A stretch of DNA of 64,000 nt from Dama dama. Taxonomy: Eukaryota; Chordata; Mammalia; Artiodactyla; Cervidae. The stretch lies in contig NC_083697.1 in the NCBI RefSeq assembly GCF_033118175.1, positions 26,696,001 to 26,760,000 of the forward strand, given 5' to 3'. Below are positions 9,016 through 22,457 of this stretch, piece after piece. The translations under genes and the position numbers were made by a program. Positions within the stretch are counted from its first letter, which is position 1, and each line of letters starts with the position of its first letter. The notes beneath the pieces were generated by a model that was not told the origin of the DNA, did no database searches, and was given only the letters and a program-made list of their open reading frames with translations.

Positions 9016-12000
9016 ATGATAAATATCCTATTATTCAATTTGAGGCAATGGTCTTCACCTCTTTACGCCTCCATTTTTTTTCTAGTTAATGCAACAGGTA
9101 GTCTCTAAAGTTTCTGTTTCTTGTCAATAATAGTCTATGATTCTATCTTTGAAAATGAGCTACATTTTTTGCAAATCTGATGAATGATTTATGGACATAT
9201 TGAAGTAAATGTGATGGGAGTCCGGGGAGCAATATCTTATAAGTAGTGGGAGACGTCTCCAGTTTGTATAGCTAGATCTAAAATAGAAAAACATACTCAA
9301 ACACATGCATACTCAAACACACACATACATGCAAACAAAATTAAACCCACAATTAAAATTAAGTCCAGAACAATCTGTTAAAAGTTCAGAGAGAGGTGGA
9401 TAATGTCTTGGATAATTTGTCACAAGGAGGAAAGAGTTTGAAACAAATCTTTTAAATGTCCATAGTTTGTAATAAAGCATTTATGCATTGAAAACTATAT
9501 TTTCCTTGTTTATAACATGTTCTCCCCTCACCCTTTTTAGGTCTTTTCCATGTTTAAAAATAGTTGCTTGCCATTTAGTTGTATGAATACCGCCATGCTA
9601 TTATTATATATTTTTCTAGAATTACCACTCTTTTTCCCCCTTTATTATGATTCTACCAGATAAAAAGGTATCTTCCTCTGTATTGTTGTAGACATAGGCT
9701 CTTTGTAAACAAAGTAGTTCTATACAAATATATCCAGTGATTTTGAAAAGCATTTCTATATGTAATAGGATTGACCTATTTTCACAAATAAAATTGGAAT
9801 AATGGGTAAGAAACAATTTTAAAACCAGAGAAAATGGCAGCTCTAGCTCCAATTATCTGTTCCCATGCACATATGCGGTAATATCATTAGAGCTGGTTAA
9901 ATTGCCATAAAACCTTCCAAAAGTCTGAGTCAGCTTGGTTACGAAAGAGAGTGACACTCTTGAGAGCTTTGTCACCTCCAGTCCCTGGATACCAAAGTGC
10001 TTACTCACTTGTCCCGTTAAAAGCTACTATTTTAAGTTCAAAGTAGAAAGCTCCTTTTGGGTGGTAATGATAGTTTAAAATAAACAATCTAGAGGTTGGG
10101 GGTGAGGGGAAGAAGCCTGCTTTAAGTATCTACTCTATTTCCCCTCCAGGCACATTTTACCACAATCAGTTCTTTCTTATTCTCTATCAATATTCATGAC
10201 CCAGGTCATTAAACAGTTTGTGAGATACAGATCACCCCTTCCCCCACTGTTGCATCACTGGTGTTCAGAATTCTGGAGCTGTGTGTGTAAACATGAAGGC
10301 CATGTGTGCTTGACCACATGGGAATGCATCATTATGACCTAGGACTCCTACACTAGAGGGAACACCCTGGCCAATTTTAACATCACCACACCAACTGTTT
10401 GTTTTATGTGTGAGTGCCTATGTGATTCCTCAACTGTCTTCTAAGGAACCATATAAAAGTAGTTTCTTTAAAAGACCCTGGGGATTTTTCACCTTCATGA
10501 TATTTGGGAAAATGTATGACATCAATTTTTTAAAAATTTTATATTTGAAGACAGTTTTACTAAATCATTCCTACCAAAGAGGAATTAACTCAGAAGTCCA
10601 AAAACTTTTTGAATGAGAGAAAACACACATGCATGTGCAAACACATGCTCTCAATAGTTGCTGGAAAGAGAAAACAACCTAAATTCCCACACTATATCTT
10701 GCTAGATATCTTTCACGTTTGATCTACCATTTTAACCTTTTATAATACAGAGACAATTGCTATTTATCTCACCTTCATGAAGGAAGCACATCTATTGAAT
10801 AAATGTTTACTGAATGCTTGAAGCTTCAAGTGAAACAAAAATACAAAGTTATATTTAATCCCTTTCTTAGCAGAAATGAATCAACTTATAACCTTTATCA
10901 AATTCTGAGCAGATTCAGCTTATAACCAGATATAACTTAGTGTCCATAAAGGTATAAGAAGAGAGGAAAATGGTAATGTTCTAACATAGGCTAAGATCCT
11001 CCTTATGAAAGCTCAAGAGTGTTCAGACATGGTACTGCTTTTAGTAAGAAAGTTTACGCGTAAGTACTTTCACACAAACTTTCACTATTTGGATCAAGGG
11101 CAATTAAAATAAATATACCATCTTCAGGTCAAAACAATGATTAGCATGCAAATAAAAAAGAAAGTAATTTTTAAAGCTTATAATCTAAATTCACTAAATC
11201 TTAACGTATTAGAAAAGTATAATAAGTTATAACCACTAAATAAGTTACATATCTTCAAATTTAGAAGGAAATTTTACTCAGCAAGAAAAAATGAAAAGTG
11301 TCTATTCTCAGATTTCCTTATGTTGGTTAAATTAGTCACTCTCTTGATAATTTCGTCTAAAAGACAGCACATCCAGCTGTTAAACAGTTCAAATTTAATT
11401 TCTAAATCTCATAGGTAAATAATAGACTTGGAAGACATAACCTCTAAATTATTCCATACCTAAACTTCTTATACCAAACATTCCTTGGTGTTTGGTTTAT
11501 CTCTTGGGGAGAAAATTCTTTATTTTGAAAAGTTAAATTCCTCCCATTTACAGTACCACATTTCAAAGATTCTGATCATTCCTCTTTTTAGAAAGATAGT
11601 GTGATTAGAAAAAAAATTCTATGAAAGAAGAGTTCTAACAGCCCAACTTTTAAAGTAACTACAAGTTTATTTTTTTGATGATTTAGTTTCAATTCTTTGT
11701 TAGGCAAGGTTTCTATTTTTGGATAATCAGTGATGACATCCATCAAAAAAGATCCTAAAATTCCAACCAAAAAAGGACTGAAAATTTACTCATATTTAAA
11801 AAATTCCAACCAGTCAATTTACAATTTACAATGGGGAAAAAAAAAAAAAAGCACCAGGAAACATATATCAGGTACCCAGGATGAGACACAAATTCTTGGT
11901 GTTTTAATTATTTTTGACTTGAGACTTTAAAAAAATGATAAGTATAAATGAAAAACTCTTAAAAGCAATATGGGAAAAGAAGAACAATTCCCTAAGTATT

Positions 12001-12179
12001 GAAATCTAACTTAAAAAAGAAATACCATGTCTTGATATGTAACTTAAGATGGAGGAGGGCTGAGGGAGGTGTGATAATGTGAAATTTAAGAGGCAGGTGA
12101 GAAAGGACAGGTGTGGGTACAACTGAACTGGATATGGAGGATGATCAAACAACCGTTTTCCTGATTATTCTGTGGTCAC
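9016..12179. other. Unassigned AT-rich DNA
   Basis: About 3.2 kb with no gene, RNA gene or confident repeat. Short A-runs (11,834-11,848) and a small CA-rich tract (9290-9335) are present. Open frames here are short and look random. Confidence 0.5.
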
Positions 12180-12730
12180 AGGGTCGAGTTGCCAAGTCAG
12201 TTTACCAATTCTCTCGCATTTGAAGTTGCTTACAAATAAGAAAATATTTTTCAAAAAAAAAAAGCATTTGTGAGACTGGGTGGCAGGCATGTGCATTCTG
12301 TCACAAGTGGCAGAAGTAAATTACAACCAGAACCAAGACACAATTTGCCCACATTTCGAAAACACACACACACACAAAAGTTTGGCATAACGGATTCCGT
12401 TTGCTGCAGGAGGGGGAGGGGAAAAGAAGAGAGTAATCCTATATTAAGGCACAGCCTTTGAGGCTCCGGTAAGCTGCATATTGGGTAGTTCCAGACCTAG
12501 ACTTCGGTGAACTTTGATGCAGGACCCCATCAGAGACAGACAACTGCTGCTCCACTATGAATAAAATTGCTTGATTCCTCCGCGCCCACGGACACACAAA
12601 GCCCGTACCCTCAGCTGTTACATAAGTCTCTGGAATCCCTGGATGGTGTTTGTAAATAGCGCTGCCATGCGCACGGAACCCACGTGTCAAATGTTGATGT
12701 GACCGCGTGTAATCGCAAGGCGAGAAAGTG
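12180..12730. promoter_or_regulatory. CpG-retaining patch, candidate minor promoter or exon
   Basis: About 19 CpGs by hand count, 12 of them in roughly 145 bp (12,580-12,725), in a neighbourhood where CpGs are otherwise nearly absent. It includes a CACGTG E-box (12,682-12,687). Inside lies a splice-like pair: a 'tttgctgcag' acceptor-like end at 12,410 and a donor 'CCG|GTAAGC' with GT at 12,469-12,470, which would bound a 58-nt exon. No coding sequence is recognised. The pattern suggests germline hypomethylation and possible regulatory function; this is inference. Confidence 0.3.
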
Positions 12731-15077
12731 TCAACAAGCTCCAAAGAGAAACCTCCTATTTCTTTGGCCCTAAAAAAAGAGCATGTGAGTGTCAAGGAAT
12801 TATTTCTAAGGGAGGTTATTTTTTTCTCTCCCTCCAACCCCTGCCCCCTGCAAAAAAAAAAAAAAAAAAAAGAGTAGTGGGCAGAAAAACTGGAGGAAAT
12901 GACCAATCTCCATCACATTTCTTTTCTTCTTTAAGTAGCTCCTGACCTAGGACATGATCAAAATTAACTGCCCGCCTAATTAAATTTAGGGCAAGTTTTG
13001 TAATCTCAACAGGGCATTCTGAATGCACTTTCTACCTCCTTTCAAGACTTCTTGTTTTTCTTATTATGAAAGATAGCATTACACAACAACTACTAAGACA
13101 CTAAGTAGGCAAACTGTTTGCAAAGTAACAATTCTACATCCAAATAAAATTACAATATGATCCTTTCAGAGGAAAGTATCCAATAGTTTCATCTGAGTGA
13201 ACAGAAATACAATTTAGTTTTCCACCTGTCTTCTTTTAAATTTCACCCTCACTATACTCATTGTAACTTTTACATGGGTTTGTTAACAGAAAACAAACTC
13301 TATTCCTTAAGGAGGGTAAATTCTTACCAATATTAGAGGAAACTGACAATGTCAACAACCAACCTTTTTATTCCTACATATGAAAAGTTTCCCATAATCT
13401 TCAGGATTACTTGAAACATGACAAATTATAACAATGCAAAAATACTGATGCAAATTGTCAGTAGTAAATTAAACTATTAAAAAAACATACTGACTTCAGC
13501 AAAACCTCATATATGTTCTTCAGTCATTTTAAAATACCATGTCCTATATCTTCTATATGCTTGATTTAAAATGTTTCAATATATTGAAATTTTACTTCCC
13601 TAAGGTTAACCAAATGTCCTTTCTAATTTTGATTTCTGGTAGAAATACATTAATTATGTCATAGTTATTTTACCTTTGTAAGCTATTAGTAAAATGTTTA
13701 CTAGCTTTCTTTTTGGTCAATATGTTTTTCTCCAAGCTAAATGTGGTAGATAATTCAAAAATTAAAATACAACTTTGCTTTCATTTCAGTGTTATATATA
13801 GTATAACTTCACAGGAGAAAAAAAAACAACATTTAGGTGAGTAGATTACAATAAAGATAGATGAAATCTAGAATGCAAAGTTTAGAATGCATGCTTTCTT
13901 GCTGAACTGTACCTGCTTCTCCTTTTACAAAAATAATTTATGTGGTGAGTATTTTTAGGTTGGAAGATTTGTTCTTCCTTCATACTTTTTAAAATTTTTC
14001 CTGTTTTAAAGAGAAATAATTGACATACATCATTGTATGTTCCTCCCTCATGTTTGAAAGTATCCATTTATGGTATTTTTTCCCTTTTATTAGTTATGTT
14101 TGGCACATGAAAATATGAACATAAAGTAAATTAATATCCTAATAACTGAATTCACTTTTTTAGAGGCTCACTCTAATTTTATGAACTATCACTGTATTTG
14201 CAGAAATGATTTCTTGTTCTGTTATGATGTACACAGTAAGACAAACAAAAAGCTAATAGTGATCCAAACTAATTAGTGGGAGTCCAAAAGTAATCCTTTT
14301 AATACAAAAATCATGAAAGGTTATAAAAGAACTGACAGAAGGTTATAGCCAATGGCAAATACGAAAATTCTGTGACTTCAAAGTAAGAAACTTCAAACAA
14401 AAATGGAAAAAGTGCTGAAAGAACATTAAAAAATAAATTAATAGGAACAAGACAGTAAGTTAGGGATGGAATCTGGGTGTGGTGTCATTGCATTATTTTT
14501 AGATTCTTTTGCTTTACTTTAGAATCAGCACAGCTAATAATTAAGGTATTTTAAAAATAATAATTAAGTACTCTTGTTTCTCAATGCAGAGAGGAATGAA
14601 AAATAGGAGAAATAACTCAGAGATAGATCACATTATATCCTCTAGGCTTCATTATTACTATTGAAGCCTTTTTTTTAATCCATTGCTAGATTAAAAAAAA
14701 TTAATTTGAGGAGAAATAATAAAAACTCTGAGAGTTGGGTGAATAGTTTCCATTAAAGTATAATCTAATCATAGAAATGGTATTTAATATTCTGTCAAGG
14801 AAAAGACATGATGAAGCAAGTTTTAGCAATAACTAATGAATCATGACAATAGTAATTAAAGTTATTATTACTTTGTGACATCCACAAATTTAATAAATCT
14901 CAAAATTGCAAAAGCAGCAAATGAAAGGCTTCAACACTATGTATGGTATACCTTTGTGGGAGATCTACTGTCTATGTTTGACCATGGGCAAGTATGTTCT
15001 CTCTGAAGAGAGCAGTCATTCCATCAGCAAATATCCATAGCCCACTGTTTTTCTTCTGAATATAGTGTATCCTTCAT
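12731..15077. other. Unassigned AT-rich DNA
   Basis: No gene or confident repeat. Contains a poly(A) tract at about 12,851-12,871. Confidence 0.5.
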
Positions 15078-15390
15078 GGGCTTCTCTGATAGCTCAGTTG
15101 GTAAAGAATCTGCCTGAATTTGCAGGAGACCCTGGTTCAATTCCTGTATCAGGAAGATCCACTGGAAGGGATAGGCTGCCCACTCCAGCATTCTTGGGCT
15201 TCCCTGGTGGCTCAGCTGGTAAAGAATCCTCCTGCAATGGGGGAGACCTAGGTTTTTGATCCCTGGGTTGGGAAAATCTCCTGAATAAGCCAAAGGCTAC
15301 CCACTCCAGTATTCTGGCCTGGAGAATTCCATGGACTGTATAGTCTGTGGGGTTACAAAGAGCTGGACACAACTGAGCAGCTTTGACTTC
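15078..15390 (+). mobile_element. Tandem Bov-tA pair
   Basis: A partial sense Bov-tA (15,078-15,195: 'gggcttctctgatagctcag' to 'cactccagcattctt') runs directly into a full sense copy (15,196-15,390: 'gggcttccctggtggctcag' to 'ggacacaactgagcagc'). The join is seamless, so this is either insertion of one SINE into another or a composite element. Confidence 0.88.
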
Positions 15391-15596
15391 CACTTTAGAA
15401 AAGCAAAGATGGAATATTACACTCAAATTCAGTGAATAGCTTTTTGAATATAATAAAAATAGCATGAAAATCTACTATCAGCTGAGGTGGTTCATAAAGT
15501 GTCATAAGAAATAAGAGATGGTAGAAGCAAATAAGCTACTCTTCTCTCCCATAAGAAAGATCAGACCTATATTCTACCTTATTGCTTTCCATAACA

Positions 15597-16558
15597 GTCA
15601 CTGGCTATGGAACAACAGACTGATTCCAAATTGGGAAAGGAGTACATCAAGGCTTATATTGTCACCCTGCTTATTTAACTTATATGTAGAGTACATCATG
15701 AGAAACGCTGGGCTGGATGAAGCACAAACTGGGATCAAGACTGCCAGGAGAAATATCGATAACCTCAGATATGTAGATGACACCACCCTTATAGCAGAAA
15801 GTGAAGAAGGTCTAGAGTCTCTTGATGAAAGTGAAAGAGGAGAGTGAAAAAGTTGGCTTAAAACTCAACATTCAGAAAACTAAGATCAGGGCATCTGGTC
15901 CCATCACTTCATGGCAAATAGATGGGGAAACAATGGAAACAGTGACAGACTTTATTTTGGGGGGCTCCAAAATCACTGCAGATGGTGACTGCAGCCATGA
16001 AATTAAAAGACACTTGCTCCTTGGAAGAAAAGCTACGACCAACCTAGACAGTATATTAAAAAGCAGAGACATTACTTTGCCAACAAAGGTCCATCTAGTC
16101 AAGGCTATGGCTTTTCTGGTAGTCATGTATGGATTTGTGAGAGTTGGACTATAAAGAAAACTGAGCACCAAAGAATTGATGCTTTTGAACTGTGGTGTTG
16201 GAGAAGACTCTTGAGAGTCCCTTTGACAGAAAGGAGATCCAACCAGTCAATCCCAAAGGAAATCAGTCCTGAATATTCACTGGAAGGACTGAGGCTGAAG
16301 CTGAAACTTCAATACTTTGGCCATCTGATGCGAAGAACTGACTCATTGTAAAAGACCCTGATGCTGGGAAAGATTGAAGACAGGAGGAGAAGGGGATGAT
16401 AGAGGATGAGATGGTTGGATGGCATCACCAACTCAATGGACATGAATTTGAGCAAGCTCTGGGAGTTGGTGATGGACAGGGAGGCCTGGTGTGCTGCAGT
16501 CCATGGGGTTGCAAAGAGACAGACATGGCTGGGCGACTGAACTGAACTGAACTGAACA
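15597..16558 (+). mobile_element. BovB (RTE-type LINE), 3' part
   Basis: Sense BovB from the middle of the reverse transcriptase ('gggaaaggagtacatcaagg') to the diagnostic terminus of repeated 'ctgaactgaa' at 16,540-16,557. 5'-truncated, with scattered frame breaks. Confidence 0.95.
15640..16154 (+). pseudogene. BovB ORF2 reverse transcriptase remnant
   Basis: Two overlapping frames together encode the middle and C-terminal part of the BovB RT protein. In 15,518-15,847 the catalytic motif C reads Y-V-D-D (within 'NLRYVDDTTLIAESEEG'), where the other BovB fragment here (41.5 kb) reads Y-A-D-D. A frame change at about 15,830 moves to the frame with 'SGPITSWQIDGETMETVTDF' and 'LKSRDITLPTKV'. 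Endonuclease and the N-terminal RT are missing. Dead copy. Confidence 0.85.
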
Positions 16559-17187
16559 ATCACTATGTCAACTTCTTGACAGGTTAAAAGGTTCTAACAA
16601 TAGTGTCTAACATGAACCTGGCACAAATATACAACAAACCTACCAGTAAATGTTATAATCATATTCTTAAAAGGTATCTCTGGGTCATCTCTATAGCTAT
16701 TCCTTGAAAAAGTAATGATTACAGTAATTACATGAAGCCAAGACATGTCCTCATTGAGTATAACAACAAGCGCACATTATTAAAGCTGAATGTTTCAAGA
16801 TCATTGGCTCTTCCCCCGGAGCTGTTAACAGTCATGGTGCCAAGGGAAGGGACCCAACTGGCATCATTCTCAACAGAATAAAAGGGAAAGAAGTACTGCT
16901 TAACAAGAAGAATGTTTGGTATCTAGAAGTATATAAAGTTAGAAATTAAAATAAAGCCAACCCCAAGTAATTCCTGTGTGTCAAAAATAATGTCCTAATT
17001 TCATAGGGGCTATTCCTAAAAATCTGAACTCATTTTACCATTAACAATCTGTAAAATTTTGTTGGTGTTTGTAAAGACTGGCTATATGTAGCAAAACATG
17101 GAGAGCCATCAATGTTCATATTCTTTTCCCCACTTGTCTTGGCATCACAAAGACTTCTGTAGACCAGTTTCTTTTCTCAAACTTATT
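16559..17187. other. Unassigned DNA
   Basis: No gene or repeat recognised in about 630 bases. Confidence 0.5.
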
Positions 17188-17285
17188 TCACATGTATGTT
17201 GTTAATAATGCTGCTATGGATATTCAGGCACAAGTTTTTGTGTAGATAGTTGCATGCATTTTAAGTCTCCTTTTATGGCTTTCCC
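17188..17285 (-). repeat. Antisense L1 3' UTR fragment
   Basis: The phrase 'aataatgctgctatggatat' followed by 'caagtttttgtgtagatag' matches the antisense 3' UTR of older mammalian L1. A related fragment is at about 27,770-27,805. Confidence 0.55.
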
Positions 17286-17324
17286 TACACAGCCTATGTT
17301 ACCAAAACATGTTTATTATTCCTG

Positions 17325-17545
17325 GTGGTATAGTATAGTGGCTAAAAGACTGACTCCAGACACAGACTGCTTAAATTCAAATCCTAACTAAGACATGTAC
17401 TGGCTGTATGAACTTGGGCAAGTTATTTAATCTCATTGTGCATTAGTTTCCTCTCCAGAGATAGGGATAACACCACCACCACCTATCTCTAGAGTTGTGA
17501 TGAGAATCAAATGATGTAACTTGAAATGTCATAAAACATTAAAAC
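17325..17545 (+). repeat. MIR SINE
   Basis: Near full-length sense MIR: 'agtatagtggctaaaagac', 'ttaaattcaaatcctaac', 'tgaacttgggcaagttattt', 'tagtttcctctccagaga', then 'gttgtgatgagaatcaaatg'. Confidence 0.8.
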
Positions 17546-18164
17546 AACTTAAAATATTTTTAGCAAAAAAACATTTGAGTAAACAAAAGCCTATATTCTG
17601 ATACACATTTTGATAAGCCATGGTAGCACAAGCACACGACTGATGAAGTAAAACTGTGTTAAACTTCTGTTTTCAGGGGGGGGGAAATGTTTAAAATTAT
17701 CTGATCATGTGATAAAATGGTATATAGAATGAAATATACACATATACAAACATTCAAGTCAAATCTGAGTAAGGTTGGTAGACTACATCAATGTCAGTCT
17801 CATGACTGGGATATTATACTATAGTTTTGCAAAATGTTACCACTGGGGAGTACTGGACAGAATGTCCATGTCCAATTATTAGTTCAAACAACTGCATGTG
17901 AATCTACAACTAGCTCAATAAAAATTTCAATTTAAAAATATAAATTTACTAAACATCATTCAACTGTATGCTTATAATGGATGGCTTTTATGGAACAACT
18001 ACCATAACCTGTAGAAGTTACATTTAAGGAAAAAGCAGCATCATTACTTTCATCATCAGTATCACCAAAGACCTTTTACTTTGTTTTTCTCTTATGCATT
18101 AAGAATAGACTACACATTTTCTAATTAAATTATACTTTTTAGCTACTTCTACATTATTCATTAT

Positions 18165-18480
18165 ATCTTTCCCCCTCAGCTTTTATTTAGAGTAACTGAC
18201 ATATAACATTGTATACATTTAAAGTATACAATGTAACAATCTGTAATAGGTATATATTGGGAAATGATTACCACAATAAGATTAGTTAACATATCCATGA
18301 CCTCACATAGTTATGAGCAACTTTCAAATATACAAAAGGGTATTGCTGGCTATAGTCACCACACTATGCTTTCAACCCAGCACTTATTCATTTTATAACT
18401 GGAAGTTAGTACCCTCTGAACACCTTCACCCCACCACCTCTGACCCCCAACCAATTAAACCTTGACTTAGTAGTATACCA
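18165..18480 (-). repeat. Antisense L1 3' UTR (older subfamily)
   Basis: Matches the dispersed old L1 3' UTR in antisense: 'aactgacatataacattgta', 'gggaaatgattaccacaata', 'caactttcaaatatacaaaa', 'tatagtcaccacactatgc', 'ttataactggaagttagta'. Confidence 0.75.
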
Positions 18481-18525
18481 ATAGATTCTATTAGGGAATA
18501 AAAAGACACAGAACATAAGTCTTTT

Positions 18526-18776
18526 TTTAAAAATTTATTTATTTTAATTGGAGGCTAATTACTTTACAATATTGTAGTGGTTTTTGCCATACATTGACAT
18601 GAATCAGCCATGGGTATAAATGCATTCCCCATCCTGAACCCCCGTCCCACCTCCCTCCCCATCCCATCCCTCAGGGTTATCCCAGTGCACCAGTCCCAAG
18701 CACCCTGACTCATGCATTGAACCTGGACTGGCGATCTAGTTCACATATGATAATATACATGTTTCAATGCTATTCT
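18526..18776 (-). mobile_element. Bovine-type L1 3' end, antisense, with TSD
   Basis: Antisense L1 3' UTR starting at its A-tail complement ('ttttaaaaatttatttattt'), then 'gtttttgccatacattgaca' and the C-rich block near 18,640. A 16-bp TSD with one mismatch, 'cagaacataagtcttt' / 'cagaacataaatcttt', lies at 18,510-18,525 and 18,777-18,792. The insertion is cut to about 250 bp. Confidence 0.9.
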
Positions 18777-18792
18777 CAGAACATAAATCTTT

Positions 18793-21700
18793 CAACAGAC
18801 ATAAATCTAACTTGAAAGAAACATTTATGGTATTTTTAGTGAAGCAATCACTCCATTTTATGTCCTAAATTGTCCTCCAAAACACTTCATACCAATTCAC
18901 TCATCTTTTTACTTAATTCTCAGATGATCCAAAGCTTGAATTCAAGTCAGTTTGAGGAACAACCCTTAGTAAGTATAAAATATTGATTTCCAAATTCTTA
19001 ATACTGCAGGTAGGTTGACATTATCACTGAACTTATTTTTACACAAAATATTGAAAATCCACCTACCATCTATTTATACTTCTTGAAACCTGGCACATTT
19101 AACTGCATTTCATGACAAATGGAAAAGGTATAAATGAAAGGTGATAGAATTTACTATTTTGGAATGGGCAACCAAAATCTATTTTACTGAGAAAGTATTG
19201 TATGTCTATCTTAGGATTTTTCTGCAGTGCACAATTTAGGATAAGAACAATGCTGGAAATAAGCAAATACACACAATTCTTTTGGGCTGGTAGTCACACA
19301 TGATTCAGGTGTATTGCTTTACCCTCTTCCTTTCTGAAACTCTTCTCTCCTACAACATACCAAACCAACAGATGCACTATGTAACCTTCTTAATGCCACA
19401 GTATTCACTGAGTTTTGGCAGTGAATCAAAGTAGAAATTGGAGATCTAGACCAAGTAAATACTGTATATTTGGCAAAATCATTTGTGGTTGTGTTCTTCA
19501 ACACAGTTTCCAAGATAACCACCAGCTCTACTTGGCAACCTTACTCTCCCACAGTTAGGACTCCAATTGTGTTAAGAGATATTTTCTTGCTACTGGTGCA
19601 GTTACTACTCTTAAGAACTACTGTGCAGTGATGGCCTAATAGTTGAGAAAATGTTACTTTCATGAACCATCACTGACAGCTAGCTGATTCAAAGTTTTAA
19701 CCTGTCTCCATGACTCAGATTAGAGTAGAACAGACTGCATGGTTGTTTACAAAAGAAGTCTCTTCCTGGTGAAGATGGCTAGGTAAGACTAATAAATTCT
19801 TCTAACTAGCGACAACATCAACAACAAAGACAACAATTGAACTCTTGTAGTAGAAGGAATTAGGGCAGAGAAAAGCAGACTGAACACTTTCTAAATATTA
19901 GACATTCTAAAAGCTGTCAAACATCTATAGCTTTTGAGAACATTTTATGGTAATTTGAGAATTCATAAGAACATACTAACTTGGATTTGGGGCAGGATGA
20001 AAAATAAGAAGGTCAGGTGTTTCTGTGAATCATAAGAACTTCTTAATGAGTCAGCAAATAAGGAAATACATTTCAACAGTGACATCTGGCTTACAGCACT
20101 GTGTATGGGTGGAGCACTGGAGAAATTGACAGAGAAATTCTAATTGATAGAGAAATTCTAACTCCAACAAGTGAAACCAAAACATTAACTCCAGTCTTTG
20201 TTATCTAATATAAGTCTAGTGCCCAAACAGAACTCTGGAAGTCTGTCATAACAACTCCTGGGCAGCTGCATTTCACTTGCTGGGAGTGACACAGACCTGC
20301 CAATGTCTAGGTCCATGTGCCACTGAATCAAAATTCCGACAATCCTGTTGGCTCCTAGCATGGACCAGCAGGAGACCAGACCTAATTGGAGCCTTAAGAA
20401 GTTTGGTAAATGTGTGAATTTAAACAAGACAAGAGACTTCCCTTATTCCAAGTTAATTTCTCATTAACCATTAGCTTAACTTTTAAACATAAGCAAAACT
20501 ACTGTAGTTTAAGAAAAATTATCTATCTTGTTATTCACCACTATGACTCCACTAAAATTCGATTACCCAAAACAGGCCAAGCTGTGAAATTTTTGGTGAA
20601 TCCAGGTAGCACTGACTTTCACAAATATGGTAAACAAAGAGCTGAGATTATATCTCTCATTGTAAACTATTCCATAGTAATTCAAGTAATTTTTCTAATA
20701 ACAGAGAGAGCACTTTTATTTGGATTGATGAATAATATGCACAGGTCCTTCTTATAATCATTGAAGTCCCTCATACAATATTCATTAGCAGTTACTTTCA
20801 GAAAAGAGTCTAAATTGGATGCTGGGAAAGAACAGGCCTTCATGGTCACATTCAAAATGATTAACCAATCTAGATATTCTTATTTATCAACATGAGCAGC
20901 AAATATTATATCTATTATTAGTTGAATAGCCTGAAGACAGTATATACAACATTGGAAAAGTCCCCCCAAAGTAGTTAGATACTACTCTTGGCAAAAGGAA
21001 TTATATATTTTAAATTCTGAATTGCTGGGATAATTAACCACAGTTTTCTCAACAGATAGTAAGCATTTCTGCTAAACTCTTTTAGTGTTTTCTTTATTTT
21101 CTGAGTACAAATAAGAACAACCAAATGAGCTGTTTCTATTCCACAAAGATGAGTAACATGTCTCCCTTGTAATCATGCCTCTACAACGATTAAACTTAAC
21201 TGCTTTCCAGAGATCAAAATGTAGAGTTACAAAGTGAACTACTAAGGACAAGTAGTTTTGGAGATGCGATTTATGGAGCAATGTCCATTATTGCGTTTTT
21301 CCCCCATCCATCTTTTAATCGTACACATGACTTTTAAACTTGTTTGACTTCCCAATCTTTCACTAACACTTCTCTGTTTAAGAGCATTGAAATATCAGTA
21401 TTTATTATGTTGAAATGTATATTCTACTTCAAACCTATTATGAAACACACAAGCAAACAAGGAAAAGAATATAACTCCCCTCCAGTATTTCGACTTTCCA
21501 TTAAAATGCAAATATAATGATTTCATTAGCCAGGCAACAATACCCACAGTCTTAAATCAAACCAAACCATAGCCAGTATCTTTCCTATATACATTTCCAA
21601 CTGTCCCTAAGATAGAATCTTACTCTTATGTTGGATTATTTATTGATGAATATTTTTGGATTTGGATTTGCCATTATCTATCCCTGATTGGAGAAAGAAA

Positions 21701-22010
21701 AGCATGATGTATGATTCGAGATTTTAAACTGTGGCTGTATTCTACTCCCTAGACAGGCAAATATAAAAATATTTTACTAAATTTTAAACGACTGGAAAAT
21801 GACCCCTTTTCAATTCCTAAACAGTACAAGGAGGAGGAGAAAAACTCACTCAATACAATTAAAAGTATGTCATGAGGGCAATAGCCTGTAAATTTCACTT
21901 AAATTTCACATTCGACCTTCCCAGCAGTCTATCCAGCCCACACTTTATTTTGCCACAGATAGAAAACTCTCCATAGAAACTTAGCTTAGTATCACTAGAA
22001 AAGCAGCCTC
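18793..22010. other. Unassigned DNA upstream of the CpG island
   Basis: About 3.2 kb with no gene or confident repeat. CpG-poor until about 22,080. An open frame at 20,410-20,757 (115 codons) has no recognisable motif and AT-rich random-like composition. Confidence 0.5.
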
Positions 22011-22352
22011 CATGAAAAAGATTCATCAAGAGTCATGTATGAGTGAAAGAAGAGGGAGTGAAGGAAGAAGGAGAAAAAGAAGAAGAACGGGAAGAAACGG
22101 GAGGAGAAAAGGGAGACACAGAGAAAGGCAGAAAGATAAAAAGACCAGAGAACTGCGACGAAAGAGAAATTTGGATGCGACTGTTAGAAGTCTGCTCTCT
22201 GCGTCTCCGTTTCTTTCCTGGGATTGGGTTTCATTTCTTTCTGCGCCCCTGACCTTGCAGTCTCCCAACTCTGCGCTCTCCCCCCGTGCCCGCGCCCGCC
22301 GCCTGCCCCCTCCCCCGGCCTGCGCCTGCCTTTGTGTCTGCCTGTCACTTAC

Positions 22353-22457
22353 CGGTGAACCCGACGAAGCGGATTTGGGAGAAGCACAAAGCCAGGACGC
22401 AGATTTGCCCACAAATGCTCTCACACACGTTCCCCCACGCTGGAAGGTACAGCCCAT
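22353..22457 (-). other. Candidate leftward first exon with splice donor
   Basis: On the minus strand the sequence 'TTCACCG|GTAAGTGAC' is a near-perfect 5' splice site (exon end 22,353; GT at 22,352-22,351). Upstream in the same frame is an ATG at 22,457-22,455 with G at -3 and G at +4, giving 35 codons in phase 0 to the donor (starting M-G-C-T-F-Q). I recognise no protein, and the frame could be chance; the donor is the better supported part. The exon start is unknown. Confidence 0.35.

Noticed and set aside
12439..12906. 155-codon minus-strand frame
   Set aside because: It includes poly-Phe from a poly(A) tract and shows no family motif; more likely a chance frame over the CpG-retaining patch.
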